64,000 bases of DNA from Erodium maritimum (taxonomy: Eukaryota > Streptophyta > Magnoliopsida > Geraniales > Geraniaceae). Of the stretch, positions 10,601 to 22,526 are shown piece after piece. Position numbers and translations under genes: made by a program. Under the pieces are notes generated by a model. It ran no database searches. It was not told where the DNA came from and saw nothing but the letters and a program-made list of their open reading frames with translations. The stretch covers positions 123,748,715 through 123,812,714 of the forward strand of contig OY997588.1 in assembly GCA_963921825.1 (NCBI GenBank), read 5' to 3'. The number at the start of each line of letters is the position of its first letter. The stretch's first letter is position 1.

Positions 10601-12873
10601 TTTTAATAGGGGTATATGTGTTTGATTAATTAAGTCAGATAAAAAACATAAGACCAGTTCGAAAATAAGCAAACAGACACAAGGGGCATTTCTCGATAAA
10701 ATCCAAGTATAAGAGTGGATCCCCCTCCAGACATATTGGAAGGTGATCCGGTACACATGGATGCATAACCAAAGTATTACCAAACAAAGTGCATAAAAGA
10801 GAACCAACGCAACGTTGCTCTAGGGCACCAAAAGCAGGAGATTAAATCCCGGTAAAGGGGGTTGTCCTGCCTTGCGGGGGAATCAAGTGTACCTTCCCAG
10901 AGAAACAAGTTCGACCTAAAGGTATCCATGTTTCCTGGAGAGGAGAGTAATCCATAATCCCCGCTTTTTCTCCCGCCTATCATATCGACTGACGGGGTTG
11001 TTTTCCAGCCCGCGCTGAAAGCTTCGGTTGAGATTCCTGTAAGTGTTCCCCCCCTAGGCTTGGAGGGGAGAGTTGTTGGCTAGACCACTTTAACGACCGA
11101 GGTGAAGAGGACTTCCATGCATAGGCCGCTCCCCCGTAGTCCAAAGAGTCAGAGAAATAGTTGTGTCGTTCCTGCAACTCTCTGCTCGGGATTCTAGGGT
11201 AGAGGGGGTGGTAGACCTTCTGGCGTCCCTAACGAATTTGTCTGGCTCTGGCTTGAATTACTTCTCGGGGGAGTTGATGTGCTCGGGCCTTTGACGCTTC
11301 TTGTAGGAAGGTGGAGAGGAAATGACGCTGGTCAGGTGGTATGATAGGTGGAGTAGGATGGGCTGATACTGGACATACAACCGGTCCCTTCCTCCTAACC
11401 TATTCGGACTCGTTTCCTCCATTCTTGTGGATCTCCAAGTTAGAGATATTAGGCATAACTAGGAGGTTTAGGACAATTGTGGGTTCTCCGAAAGCGCTTG
11501 CGGCTTGACCTTGGATGTTGTCCCTCTTGTGAGTTGTACAAGGAGCCCTTTCACCTTCAAAAAAGGAGACAAAAGCGGCACTACAGGTGTATCAAGCAGA
11601 GGACCCAAGGACGAGGAAACTTGACAGGTAGCAAGACCCGAAGACGAAGACTCCTGCAGATGGGTCTATACCCGTAACTTCTTAGCTCTCAAATCCTCCT
11701 TGTATCTGATCGCCTGGAAACTTACCCCCGACAGGGAAGTAGTGCATGCAATAGCTTGATGATCGAGTCGCCCGCACTTGGCGCAGAATGGTGGGAGGTG
11801 GTCATATTCCTGCCTGGCCTTAAAAGGTGCATGGGAGGTGTCGAGTTGGAGCAGGAGGTGACACCTTATGGGTTGCATGGCATCAAGTTCAAGGCGTAAC
11901 CCCAAAAAAGGAAACCATCCATTCTCGAAACTAGCTGATGCAAGGTAAGAGGGAACGACGCCTCCAACTTCCTTCCCCAGTTGCGAAACTAAGAAGTCCC
12001 TCACCTCTTTAGTCCTCAGCGAAATGGGACATCGAATAAGCGGACGAGGAACGGAAGTTCCGAAAGACGAGGTCCTTTGGCTGGGCTCGAGGCGGTAGTG
12101 GGTTAGTAACAAGATAGTCCCAAACAGTCGTCATGGCTCCTGGTTCCAGATAGAGTCAAGGGAGGCTTGGGAAGGGAGGAAAAATGCTACCACATGCTCC
12201 GATAAGGGTTGGAAAGTGATATTTGGAAACCCATAATTATTTTTTACAACAAATCCCAATGCATACAGACCTATGTTCTTGGGAACGAGAAGACGAGCAG
12301 CAAGGGAATACCTAAAACGAAAGTCATCTATGCGGGGAATGACGCTATCAGGCACTTGGATAACAGTGTCGTCCTCGTCGAAAGCATCCCGGACCAAGCC
12401 ACTTGAGGGGATCGCATGGTTTGGCTCAATTTGAGATCCAACTCAACAGAACTGCGGTTCTGAGGGTGGTATGGTGAGTTACTTCCACCATTAAGCTTTT
12501 TCATGGCTTTCCACGGGGGCAAATTGTAGGAGATAGAGAGAGGCTTAGGCTTAGAGGGATGGGTGTGGGGAGTTTGGGGTTCATAAAAGCGCTGGGAGCG
12601 AGTTTTCGTTCGTCCAGCTATAAGGGAAGGCTTCCCGGGTCATTGATTCGGAGTAGGAATAGTGATGTCGGTTGAATAATCTAGACGATGAGGGGGAGAA
12701 TTATCATATGAGAAGACAGTTGGAGATGAGGATCGGTCACTCTTGACGGAGGAGGCTGAACAAGAGGAAGACGAAGCCATCAACTCCGGTTCTCGGGAAG
12801 GAGGAAGAAACGAAGAGACGGTTGATAGGGAGCGTATGCGTAGGGGGAGGGGCTCTGAATGTTCAAAGTAAAT
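10601..12873 (-). mobile_element. ORF1-only L1-like retroposon, copy C
   Basis: A perfect 13-bp duplication AAGTTTTATCCTT flanks the element (10588-10600 and 12874-12886). Reading on the minus strand: about 93 bp of leader, an ORF1-type gene from ATG 12780 to about 10980, roughly 380 bp of 3' UTR, and a short A-rich tail at 10601-10605. There is no ORF2 (endonuclease, reverse transcriptase). It is related to copies A and B in the DUF4283 part but has a different 3' UTR, so it is another subfamily. Confidence 0.8.
10980..12780 (-). pseudogene. LINE ORF1-type protein, decayed (DUF4283 + zinc knuckle)
   Basis: Starts MASSSSCSASSVKSDRSS at 12780. The DUF4283 region lies mainly at 12397-12131 (FRFRYSLAARLLVPKNI), continues at 12112-11666, and ends with an intact CX2CX4HX4C zinc knuckle (CAKCGRLDHQAIAC) near 11770. 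The protein is spread over several frames with internal stops. Such ORF1 proteins bind the retroposon RNA; here the product would be truncated. Confidence 0.75.
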
Positions 12874-13043
12874 AAGTTTTATCCTTCTAATTTGTTTACT
12901 TTTGTTGGCCCTCCATTTTCGGTCTTCCATTTGATGACGCGTCTGTGTTTTAAATAAACAAAAGTGAAAATTAAAATATTAAATTATGTTACTTTTATGG
13001 AGGTAAAACTCTCCTCGCTTCAAACCACAGTACCAAATTGTAA

Positions 13044-14793
13044 GAGCACGCACAACGGGCCGGTCCTCGGGTCGGCCCACTGTGGGCCGGATTTCACGCG
13101 GTCCGCGGCCCGGGCTTTGCCCCTCGCTCCTCGATCGCGGGCTGGGATCGCGCCCCTCGCCCCTGTCTGGCTCCCCTCCTCTCGTGTGCTGACACGTGGC
13201 AAGTCCGACCATTTTACAACAGTCGGCAACGGTTATTTTTTTTAATTAAATCAAAAACATTTTATACCCTATAAATATCACAACCCCAACCTAATTTTTT
13301 TCACACACATTCTCCAATTTCACTCTCTCATTCCCACATTCAAGTCTCTATAATTTCCAAAATGTCCGACGATGAGGTTATGTTCGACGTTGAGGTTCCG
13401 ACATACGAGGAGCTGGCTGCCCGAATGCTGACGTATGAGGAGATGGCAGTCCAACTGCCGACATATGAGGATATGGCAGCCTGAATGCGGCCAATTGAGC
13501 GACGACTCCGGCAGAGGATTGAGAGGAGAATGCAGAGAGCAATGCCAAGGATCGAGAGGGCCGTCTGTGGGGAACTAATGCGACGAGAAATTAACAGAGG
13601 TCGTGTTGAAGTCCACAACCAATTGATGAGGAACTATTTTTTCGATCAACCCGTATATGGCCCTGATATGTTTAGGCGTCGGTTCCGTATGTGCAGACCA
13701 CTTTTTCAACGGGTTATGAACGCGGTCAAGGAACATGAAAGGTAGTTCGTTCAGAAGCCCGGCGCGGCCTCACGGTCGGGCTTATCAACGGAACAGAAGT
13801 GCACCACCGCGATACGGATGTTTGCGTATGGGTCCTCGGCCGATTCAGTGGACGAAACTCTGCACATTGGGGTAAGCACTATACTTGAATGTTTACGTAA
13901 GTTTTGCAAGGCCTTCATTGAGGTATTCGGAGCCGAGTACGAGCGTACACCCACATCGGCTTGACTGCATGCATTGGAAGTGGAAGAACTACCCAACTGA
14001 AGACCAGGGAGCCCATAGATGGTGAAGTCACCACGGGGACAAGCCGGTTATGCTTGAAGCTGTAGCGTCCCGTGATTTATGGATTTGGCATGTGTTTTTC
14101 GGGATGGCTGGCTCGAACAACGACATCAACGTCCTTAACCACAACCACTTATTCCAAGACGCTTACTACGGCCGTGAGCTAGATGTGGAGTACGTTATCA
14201 ACGACCATCGGTACGACCGACCTTATTACTTGGTGGACGGCATTTACCCAACATGAGCACGGTTCGTGAAGACTATTCGGCATCCCTACGAGCTCAAAGA
14301 GAAATTGTTTGCTAAATGCCAAGAAGGTGCTCGGAAAGATATTGAAATGGCTTTTGGAGTACTTCAAGCAAGGTGCCACATCATTTCCCGTCCCGCTCGT
14401 TCTTGGAGCCCACACCTTTTGGCTGATATCATGCACACTTGCATCATTCTACACAACATGATTGTAGTCGTTTGTGCTCTTGGAGCTGGTTTTTTGTGGG
14501 TTGTATTACAAGAGGATCAATAAAAGTTCAAGTCACTTTTTATTCTTGTTCAATTTTTTTTTCACATTTGTTTAAATTATAAATAATTTAAACGGTTTCT
14601 GATAAGAATTAAATAAAACAGCAAAATATCAATTAATAACAACTCAACATCCAGTCAACACAGGGCTTCAGCTCCAGATCCTCACCATAGTCTCTCCATT
14701 GCAAAACACTCACTATTCTCAAGCCCCAGGGCCTCACTTTTGTCCAATCATCACAAGGGCCCCAGGGCCTGGGCCTTTCCATTGTACATGCTC
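13044..14793 (+). mobile_element. PIF/Harbinger DNA transposon, copy 2 (distinct family)
   Basis: TIRs GAGCACGCACAACGG and CCATTGTACATGCTC are flanked by TAA on both sides (13041-13043 and 14794-14796). The length is 1.75 kb. The left subterminal 180 bp is very GC-rich (GGCCCGGG-type). It holds a decayed transposase. The TIRs are related to, but distinct from, those of the other two Harbinger copies. Confidence 0.88.
13361..14523 (+). pseudogene. Harbinger transposase, decayed
   Basis: Begins MSDDEVMFDVEVPTYEEL at 13361, with a triplicated T(Y/P)EE-type acidic repeat. Conserved blocks: FRRRFRMCRPLFQRV, first Asp in LDCMHW (about 13963), second in NNDIN (about 14115), and Glu in RKDIEMAFGVLQAR (about 14340). 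There are several internal stops, and sequence is missing between about 13950 and 13960, where the region just before the first Asp is lost relative to the other copies. Confidence 0.85.
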
Positions 14794-15049
14794 TAAATGG
14801 TGTCAACCACGCAACCTTTTTCATTTTTCTCCACAATTATCGCTTCTCAAACACTACGGTAGAAATAGAACATCAAGAGGCTCATTAGCAACCCTGCCTA
14901 AAAGTAAACCAAAAATGGCATAGCAACCCTGCAACTTTAGAGGTTCCTGTTCATAACAATATCTTACAAATTACAATCTAATCTCAACTAAAAAACAATT
15001 CTCCAGCGCCTGTTACACCGCAACAATGGGAGAGAAGACGCAAGATGCA

Positions 15050-15487
15050 TCAAGCACTCCCATCTGCGGGGCCTACAAGGACTCCCTGAGACGAAGCCTC
15101 CTTGAGGTTGCTGTCATCCTTCACTGCACCATCGGATTTTCCGACCCTAATTTTGTACTTGGCCTCGAGCTCAGCAATTTCCTTTTTCTTCCTCTCCAAT
15201 GCCTCATTAAGCCTAGCAATCACTTCCTCAAGTCCCTCTTTGTTACGCTGGACGGCGGGTTGGACATCTTTGATGGTTCTCTCCACCAGGACCCCACCAA
15301 TCATTCGGTAGCATCGCCTGGATTGGTCCAGCGGCTGTATAGCATTAATCACCAAAGAATGCTCGCTCACTTCCATCTCTAGCTCTGTGATTTTCGAATA
15401 GATTTGGTTCAATTCAGACCTCAGAGCACCATACATGTTTGCAACTGCTTGTTCATCTACAGGTTCCCCTGTAGTTCTGCTGGCCAT
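15050..15487 (-). CDS. PFD2: Prefoldin subunit 2
   Basis: 145 residues in a single coding exon, matching the usual length of about 148. The beta-type prefoldin fold is clear: coiled coil (YGALRSELNQIYSKITELEMEV), central hairpin segment (MIGGVLVERTIKDV), second coiled coil (RLNEALERKKKEIAELEAKY), then a loose acidic tail. Prefoldin is a cytosolic hexamer that passes unfolded actin and tubulin to the CCT chaperonin. The ATG at 15487 lies 7 bases after a 3' splice site (AG at 15495-15494); a good donor at 16459 (ACAG/GTAAGC) gives a 966-bp intron inside the 5' UTR, with a first non-coding exon about 16460-16560. The 3' UTR runs towards about 14950. It is intact and surely functional. Confidence 0.95.
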   Translation of the reverse strand: MASRTTGEPVDEQAVANMYGALRSELNQIYSKITELEMEVSEHSLVINAIQPLDQSRRCYRMIGGVLVERTIKDVQPAVQRNKEGLEEVIARLNEALERKKKEIAELEAKYKIRVGKSDGAVKDDSNLKEASSQGVLVGPADGSA

Positions 15488-15493
15488 GATTCT

Positions 15494-16459
15494 CTGAAAG
15501 TAAAGAACAGCATCAATACAATACATATAATTATGCGTGACATTTATAATTTGACCAATTGAGTAATCACAATTCGAACAAGAACACATTTTCATGCACA
15601 AAGGGATGATTGGATTAACTATCCACATTACAGTGGCTACAGAACTAAAAGGAATCTATCACTGTGATTGAACTCCAACAAGGATAGTAAATGAAGCAGT
15701 AGCTATAGCACCAAGCCTAAGGGAACCCTTGTGGTGGGTTCACAAGTAAATACCAATATTTTGCAGAGTCAGACCTTACAGACATAGTTGTCTCGGAAAT
15801 GAACATGAGAAGGTTACAAACTCACTACAAAATGGCTACCCATTATTTACCTAAACCAAACTTATCTCTACAATGACCTAGTTCCTGAGACTAACAGTAT
15901 CAGGAGAACCTCCGCAGATAATACAAACTCAATTTTCTCCTCCAGTCTTACCCGCACAATCTCACATGTTTTAATTTTAACCCTTTGTCAGCTTACTACC
16001 TTTCCGAAGGACCCTAATACTTTTTTTTTCCTCTTCTTTGCATGTTGGTGTGACAAACCTTGCTGGGTTTTGACAGAAAATAAATGACACCATCATAGTT
16101 ACCGAACAGAGATGATAATAAGTCAGATTAATAAAACCCAGAAATATCTAGATTTTACATCCCATCAAACTGTTTCCTTGGTTCAGTTCCTTTTTCCAAA
16201 ATCAATTCTATATGTTGTACATTCAAAACCAACACTCTTTTTCTAGAGCTAAACAATAACCATGACTGTGATTCCAGACTTGTATGCTATATCTATGCTG
16301 ATCCAAAATTCTAGGTTAATTTCCTAAAATGATGATGAAAACCAGTTCAGAGAGTGGTTACTTGCATAAACATGGCAAAGGTACCATCAGATTACAAATC
16401 CACAGACCAAAGATGATATGGAGGCTTGTTGCTACAGAAAGAGAGAGGCTTTTGCTTAC
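15494..16459 (-). other. 5'-UTR intron of the prefoldin 2 gene
   Basis: GT at 16459-16458 and AG at 15495-15494. No coding sequence or transposon was recognised within this 966-bp stretch. Leader introns of this kind often raise expression of plant housekeeping genes (inference). Confidence 0.7.
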
Positions 16460-16736
16460 CTGTTTAAGGATTGACGGAGGCGGGGACGGCAAGAGACGCT
16501 GCGTTCCGGCTGTTGAAGAGAAGTGGAAGCCCGATGGACGATGACCGATGAATAGCACAAATAAATTAGGGGCTATAATGGGCCCTGTGGACCTCCAAAC
16601 CAGATTGTCTGTAAGGGCCATTACGCATCCATTCCACTTTATGCATACGACTATGATTGGCCATTGGATGCTTTGTTCATCACAGATTAAATGATGACGT
16701 TTTCAATTGTTCGTTAATTTTCATCCATAAAAAAAA

Positions 16737-17358
16737 AGGAAAACTCTAGGTCCTAACTTTCTTAAACGTTTCGTTTTAACGTCTTAACCCAGATCAACGT
16801 TTCGTTACAGTTCCATACACGAAAGGTTGGAACTTTTACAAAACAAGATATGAACCGTTCAAATTAACGATTTCGTTAACATAGGAAGTGAAAAGTCGAA
16901 ATTACACTTTTCATTCACGTTAACCTTTCAGCTTCTCTTTCCCAAAATAATGCATTATTTTAAAATTCAGTGTTGAAAATTGTTGGATATGTATACTAAG
17001 TGTTCTAATTGCATGTTTAACGGGCATGGGGAGCTGAAAGGTTAACGTGAATGGAGTTGTAGTTTCGACTTTTCACTTCCTATGTTAACGAAATCGTTAA
17101 TTTAAACGGTTCATATCAGGTTTTGTAAAAGTTCCAACCTTTCGTGTATGAAACTGTAACGAAACGTTGGTCTGGGTTAGGACGTCAAAACGAAGCGTTC
17201 AAGAAGGTTAGGACCCAGAGTTTTCCCTAATTTGAACGGTCCATATCAGGTTTTGTAAAAGTTTCAACCTTTCGTGTATGGAACTGTAACGAAACGTTGG
17301 TCTGGGTTAGGACGTTAAAACGAAACGTTTAAGAAAGTTAGGAACCAGAGTCATCTCT
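16737..17358. mobile_element. Fold-back Mutator-type MITE with a duplicated end
   Basis: Long inverted arms (about 16738-16935 and 17030-17229) start GGAAAACTCTAGGTCCTAAC and end GTTAGGACCCAGAGTTTTCC. A further copy of the terminal ~125 bp of the right arm follows in tandem (17230-17358). Flanks TAAAAAAAA on the left and TAAAAAAAT on the right fit a 9-bp duplication. It is non-coding. Confidence 0.75.
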
Positions 17359-17439
17359 AAAAAAATGTATTAATGACTTTTATTTATAGCCCTCCTTTTT
17401 TATCAACTAATAGAAGAAAAACTTGAATGAAATATTATA

Positions 17440-19082
17440 GGGTAAATTACATTGACATACCCCAAACTATACACGTTTAACGGTTTATTACCCCAAAGTT
17501 CATTCGTAACAATCGCCTACCCCGAACTAACCATTAATTACGACGTTACCCCCCCCCCCCCCATCCACTTTTTCCATCTGTTCACTGTTCATTTTCCCCA
17601 AAATTCCAAAATTGCCCTCAAAGATATTAAAATTTCAGAAATAGTTATTAAAATAAATAAAATGATTAATGTAATAATTAAAAAACAAATTAATCTAACT
17701 AAATCTAATTAGAACCTAATCTAACCTAATTATTCTAACTTAATAACAACCACACAACCTCATCTACCCTCATCCACACAACCTCATCTACCTATCTCTC
17801 CTCTCCAATTCTATCCAAACCGACCCCTATCTCCTCTGCCCTTCACTTCTTTCATCTCCTCTCATCACCAAATCCATGAAACCACCCTTTGTCTCTTGGT
17901 TCTTGTCTTGGCCGGAGCTGCGGCGGAGGGAAAGGGAGGGGGGTTTGGGGACCTCGGCGGCCGGAGTTGTGGCGAGGGATTTGGGGACCTTGGAGGTTCG
18001 TGGTGGGTTGTGGCCGGAATTTCGTGGTGAGTTGTGGCAGGAGCTTCGTGGTGGGGTTGTGGCCGGATATTCGTGGTGGTGGGTTGTGGGTGTCGTTGAA
18101 TCTCACATCTGTATTTTTTTTTGTTCTTCATTCCAAAGGGAATTTTTATCTAGGTCATGGATGTTTTGGAAAAGTTGGGTTGGTTAATTTTGTTGTTCAT
18201 GCATGTTCTTCATTTTGGATGTTCATGGATATCCGAAGGGAATTGTTCTGGTTCATTTTGTTCTTCGTGAATGGGTTTAAAATTAGGAGTATCATCATTA
18301 GAGAATATAAAACATACAATTACCGGTACCGATTGTATATGAAATAAAAACAACACACAGTGTAAATTTGTATGATTTAAATATACAAATTTGTATGTTA
18401 GAATTTATTTTAGTTAATAAATTGTTTAAAATAAATAGAATTATTTTAAGAAGATTACTAAAGTTTCTGAAAATTAATGAAATTAAATTATGAAAAGTAA
18501 TTTCATTTTTTAAATAATTAATAATAAAAATTTGAAGAAAAAACTGATTTTAAGAAATATTAATTGAAATATATAAAAACTGATTTGAAAAAAAAACTGA
18601 TTTGAAAAAAAAACTAATTTTTTTTAAATATATAAAAACTGATTTGAAAAAATATCTATTGAAATAAAATGTTATTTTAAAAAAATAGAACTAATTTTTA
18701 ATTAAAATATGAATTTTATAAAATAAAAACTGATTTTTTTTAAATAACACTGATTTTAAAATTTTAAATAAAATTTAAAATCAATTTATAAACATTTTAA
18801 TTTTTAAAATATTAAATTAAATAATATTTGAAAATAATTAATTCATTTATAGTTGATTTAATAGGAAAAACTAATTATAGGGTATGAATGGTATGAGATT
18901 GTAAATTCGAATAATAGTTAAGGGTAGTTCGGTCATTTTATAGAAAAATTAATAGAGATGGATGGAAAGGGGGTAACGTTGCAATTAATGGTTAGTTCGG
19001 GGTAGGCGATTGTTACGAATGAACTTCGGGGTAATAAACCGTTAAACGCGTATAGTTCGGGGTATGTAGATGTAATTTACCC
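17440..19082. mobile_element. Non-autonomous Mutator-like element (MULE), 1.64 kb
   Basis: A perfect 9-bp duplication AATATTATA lies at 17431-17439 and 19083-19091. The TIRs, about 130 bp, start GGGTAAATTACATTGACATACC and contain a TACCCC(A/G)AA motif repeated at about 30-bp spacing. The centre (about 17870-18200) is GC-rich with Gly/Trp-rich open frames on the plus strand; the right arm (18360-18850) is almost pure A/T with repeated CTGATTTGAAAA. There is no transposase. The architecture is the same as at 7091-8716 although the ends differ in sequence. A run of 14 C lies near 17549. Confidence 0.9.
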
Positions 19083-19203
19083 AATATTATACATACATAG
19101 AGCAATATTACAAAATTAGAAACTACAAAATCCTAGGCCTCCATTACAAGAGGCAGAGATGTGTAATTACAAGTGGGACAGGAAAACGGTGGCGTTTAAG
19201 GCA

Positions 19204-19581
19204 TCATCCGAGCAAAGGGAAGCAGGTTTCCCGGAAGTAGGATTGATAGGACAGCATGAAAAAGAGGAAAACAAGAAGAAAGCCAACTCCCCAGGTAGTG
19301 CCGCTGGCCCTGTGCAGCGAGTCTTTCTCCGGGAACGGAAGGTACGAGTAAAAGCTCTGGCCGTCGTCGAAGGCGGAGAGGAGGTGGAGGGCGAGGAGGA
19401 GGAGCAGAGGGGACACCATCAGGACCAGTTTCATCTGCTCCAACACGCTCTCCATGATGGGCTCGTAGTTCACGTACCACGATAAGCCAACGAACGTCAA
19501 CAGTACGAGGAGGAAGAAGCAGAGGTGCGGTGGCAGAGAAGCTTGTGAGTGCTCATTTGAGTAATGATCTCTTTCACCCAT
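19204..19581 (-). CDS. Small plant-conserved membrane protein, three TM segments
   Basis: 125 residues, intronless. Short hydrophilic N-terminus (MGERDHYSNEHSQASLPPH), then three hydrophobic segments at about residues 20-38, 52-70 and 95-112. The blocks SWYVNYEPIMES, FPEKDSLHRASGTTWG and SYQSYFRETCFPLLG recall an uncharacterised plant family of tiny membrane proteins I know only as unnamed; no function can be given. The ATG at 19581 is the first in frame and the stop precedes an AT-rich 3' flank. Short length and the conserved loop between TM2 and TM3 suggest a real gene and not a chance frame. It lies just beyond the 9-bp duplication of the adjacent Mutator element. Confidence 0.75.
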   Translation of the reverse strand: MGERDHYSNEHSQASLPPHLCFFLLVLLTFVGLSWYVNYEPIMESVLEQMKLVLMVSPLLLLLALHLLSAFDDGQSFYSYLPFPEKDSLHRASGTTWGVGFLLVFLFFMLSYQSYFRETCFPLLG

Positions 19582-19969
19582 GTTTCTACGCTGATAGATT
19601 TGTGTTTGTGTCGTTTGAAATATTCGGGAGGAAAATACGTATTTGCTTGAGAAGAAGACGATCTGTGTTCATATAGAGATGAGACGGAGGATGAGGGGAT
19701 GATCATATAGTGCTAATGATGTTGACATGTATAAACTTTGTGTAATGTGTGGTAAGTAACTCACACGCGCTTCATGTAAAGCTTTACTTTCATAATAATA
19801 TATTTCAAGCATTACATTAAAAGGGAAATACACGGGAGCAAGATGGTTAGAAATGGTTTAGGAGAGGTTTTTGGAGGGATGACTTGTTTTCAAGAGTTTT
19901 CTCCTCCCATTTTGTTAAGTGTTTAACATTAAAAGAGGGTCATGAACGGTCTTTAGAAAAGGAGTGGTA
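19582..19969. other. Upstream flank of the small membrane protein gene
   Basis: Moderately AT-rich. It should contain the 5' UTR and promoter of the minus-strand gene that ends at 19204. No other feature was recognised. Confidence 0.4.
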
Positions 19970-19984
19970 AGTTAGGGAAGTTGA

Positions 19985-20140
19985 TGGGTGATTCTGTTTT
20001 CCCTGTCGGTTTTGTGTTTCGGGAATTGTTCCTGCAGCTTCTTCTGAGAGCTCTTTTGTAATGGTTATATCTCGGTATGACCCTCCTTGGATCTTACCCT
20101 TCTTTCAAATAAAAATTTTCGAGTTTATCCAAAAAAAAAA
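19985..20140 (+). mobile_element. Short 5'-truncated LINE 3' tail
   Basis: About 155 bp ending in a run of A (20131-20140), flanked by the 15-bp duplication AGTTAGGGAAGTTGA (19970-19984; right copy from about 20140). The sequence before the poly(A), CAAATAAAAATTTTCGAG, is typical of plant L1 3' UTRs. Confidence 0.8.
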
Positions 20141-20293
20141 GTTAGGGAAGTTGAATTGGATGTTTTGAAAATAGTTTCGATGATTTGCAATTGATGATTT
20201 GATGTAGTAGAAAGACCTATTGGAGTGGACATTTGGTATTCTTCAATGTTTTAAGAGATATGGTTTTTTTTATCATTGTTGTAATGAGGTTGT

Positions 20294-20835
20294 TGTTGGA
20301 AGTAATTTCGCAAACTAGGAAAAGATTTGCAGAACAGAACACAGAAACAACAATAGCATGCAATAGAAACCGAAAAACTGGAAAGACCAACCGGTGTAAC
20401 GTGCAGAACAAGAGGAACAGCTGAGTCGTGGCACGGAGGTCCACTGACTTTGAAGCAAAAGTTCCGGCGTGCCCGAGGTGGCGAGCAGCAGCGATTGCTC
20501 CCCAAGGATCTCTCAGCTCTTATCCAACAGCGCGCCCACTCGCTCTGCCGGACGTGGAAACAGTAGAACAATAACCAGAACGGATGATCGAAAACGTTTG
20601 GGAGAGTGACTGAAAGGTGTATAGTATGGCTCTGGAAAGTTGAGTAAAACGTAATTGAAAAAGAGATCCAGAGCCAGGTATTTATAGATAAAAACGTAGG
20701 GGAAAAGAGGTAAAAACACAAGTGATTTTTTTGAATTAAATCTGCTTAACGTGCGTGTTTGACCCACTGAAAATCGGAGTCAATCGATCCACTCAACAAC
20801 ACGATCAAACTCGTTCAAACAGGTTTGAAATAGGT
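20294..20835 (-). repeat. Copia 3' LTR
   Basis: Partner of the repeat at 22527-23065. Its outer (minus-strand 3') end is TTCCAACA; the other end is less clear. Confidence 0.75.
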
Positions 20836-22526
20836 TTGTATGCCTTGTTGTGACTATTTGCAAGGTTTTTTAGCGAATTTTGCCTCTACGCAAACTTCAC
20901 ATTTCGAGAGTTCAGAGGTAGATAACGATGGTATAATAGACATGTCTCTAAGTTGTTTAATTGAAGAAACATTCACATGTCCTAATCTACCATGCCAAAG
21001 ATCAAGAGACTCAGCAATATAAGCGGAAGCGGAAATTTTATTATTGCTCAAGATTACATGATCGACATTAAACAGAAAGAGCCCCCCACAATAATACCCC
21101 TTCCCTAAAAAGTCTTCATTCTTGGAAAACACCACCGTGTCATTCTCTATGACGGTCTTCAAGCCAGCCTTCATCAGCAGCGGTCCAGAGACGAGGTTGC
21201 GTCGCAGGGTAGGGACACAAAGGGCATTACTGAGAACAAGCGTCTTCCCAGATGTCAACTTCAGCATAATCTTCCCACTTACAGCTATCACTGCAGTAGA
21301 GTCGTTTCCCATATGAACCACTTTACCAGGTGCAGTTGGTTCAAACTCATAGAAGAGCTCCCTCGAGTTGCAGAGATGACGGGTGGATGCGGAGTCCAAC
21401 ACCCAGTCAACGGTGTTGTGAACCAGCATAGCCTCAGCAACCACATCAGCTACAATGTTGTCATCTTCAGCAATGTAGGCCCTTGCACCATTCTTCTTGT
21501 GATCTTGACGACCGCCACAGTTCATGCACTGATAGACCTTGTGTCCAGCTTGACCGCATACATAGCACAACATGTTCTACTTCGACTTGTAGATAGCAGA
21601 GGAAGGCTTCACAAATTTGTTGCGGTTGTTGGGAGGTCTTCGCTTGGGAGCTTCCTTGGACTTCGGCTTTGGCTTGAACCTTGACGGACGAGACAGTCCA
21701 CCGGACTCCACTATGTTGGTCTTCACCGATGGAGGTGGTCAAGGTGGGATGAGACTCAGAGCGTCCTTCAGACGGTTCGCTTCCTCAATCTTCATGTGTC
21801 GAATGAGATCTTGAAGCGCCAGATCTTTCTCGATGTGCTTCACGTGGCATCGGTAGTCCTTCCACGACGGTGGAAACTTCTCCAGCAGCACATGAGCGAG
21901 GAATACCTCATTCATGTCCATCCCTTCTTTAACGATGGCCGCGGACAGATCCTCGTAGACGTGAACTTGGTCCATGATTGATCGGTTGTCAATCATCTGG
22001 AACGCAAGCCACTGGCTTACGACGTACTTCTTGTTCCCGGTGTCATCAGCCCCATACTTCTTCTCCAAAGTCTCCCAAATAAATTTGGCAGACTTGTGGC
22101 CAGCAAGCAGGTCAAACAGGGTATTGGATATAGAGTCCAATAGTTGACCACGGGCAACCTTGTTGTCCTTAGCATACTTAAGACGTTTGGCCTCATTGTC
22201 CCTAACAATTGAGGCCACTGAGGGGGTAGATTCACCAGTAACATTAACAGGTACGGGGGGGGGGGGGGGGGGGGGGGGTCCTCAAACATCACATAATCAA
22301 TTTCATGTTGCTCAAAAAAGATAATCAGTTTTTGAGACCAACGACGGTAATTGGTACCGTCGAGTGGCTCAACACGGGGATAAGTACGAGCAGCAACAGA
22401 GGATACGGAATTCATATTAGCATGCATATCAGAGTTCATATTGTTCATGTTCGTCATTACACACAGTTTACGAAATTAACAGGGATTAAAAACAGATTCT
22501 GTAATTAACTACTTTTGCTTCAAAAT

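Noticed and set aside
15026-15382. 118-codon plus-strand frame
   Set aside because: Antisense of the prefoldin 2 coding exon.
19159-19485. 108-codon plus-strand frame, Glu/Lys-rich
   Set aside because: Antisense of the small membrane protein gene, which has a convincing membrane layout.
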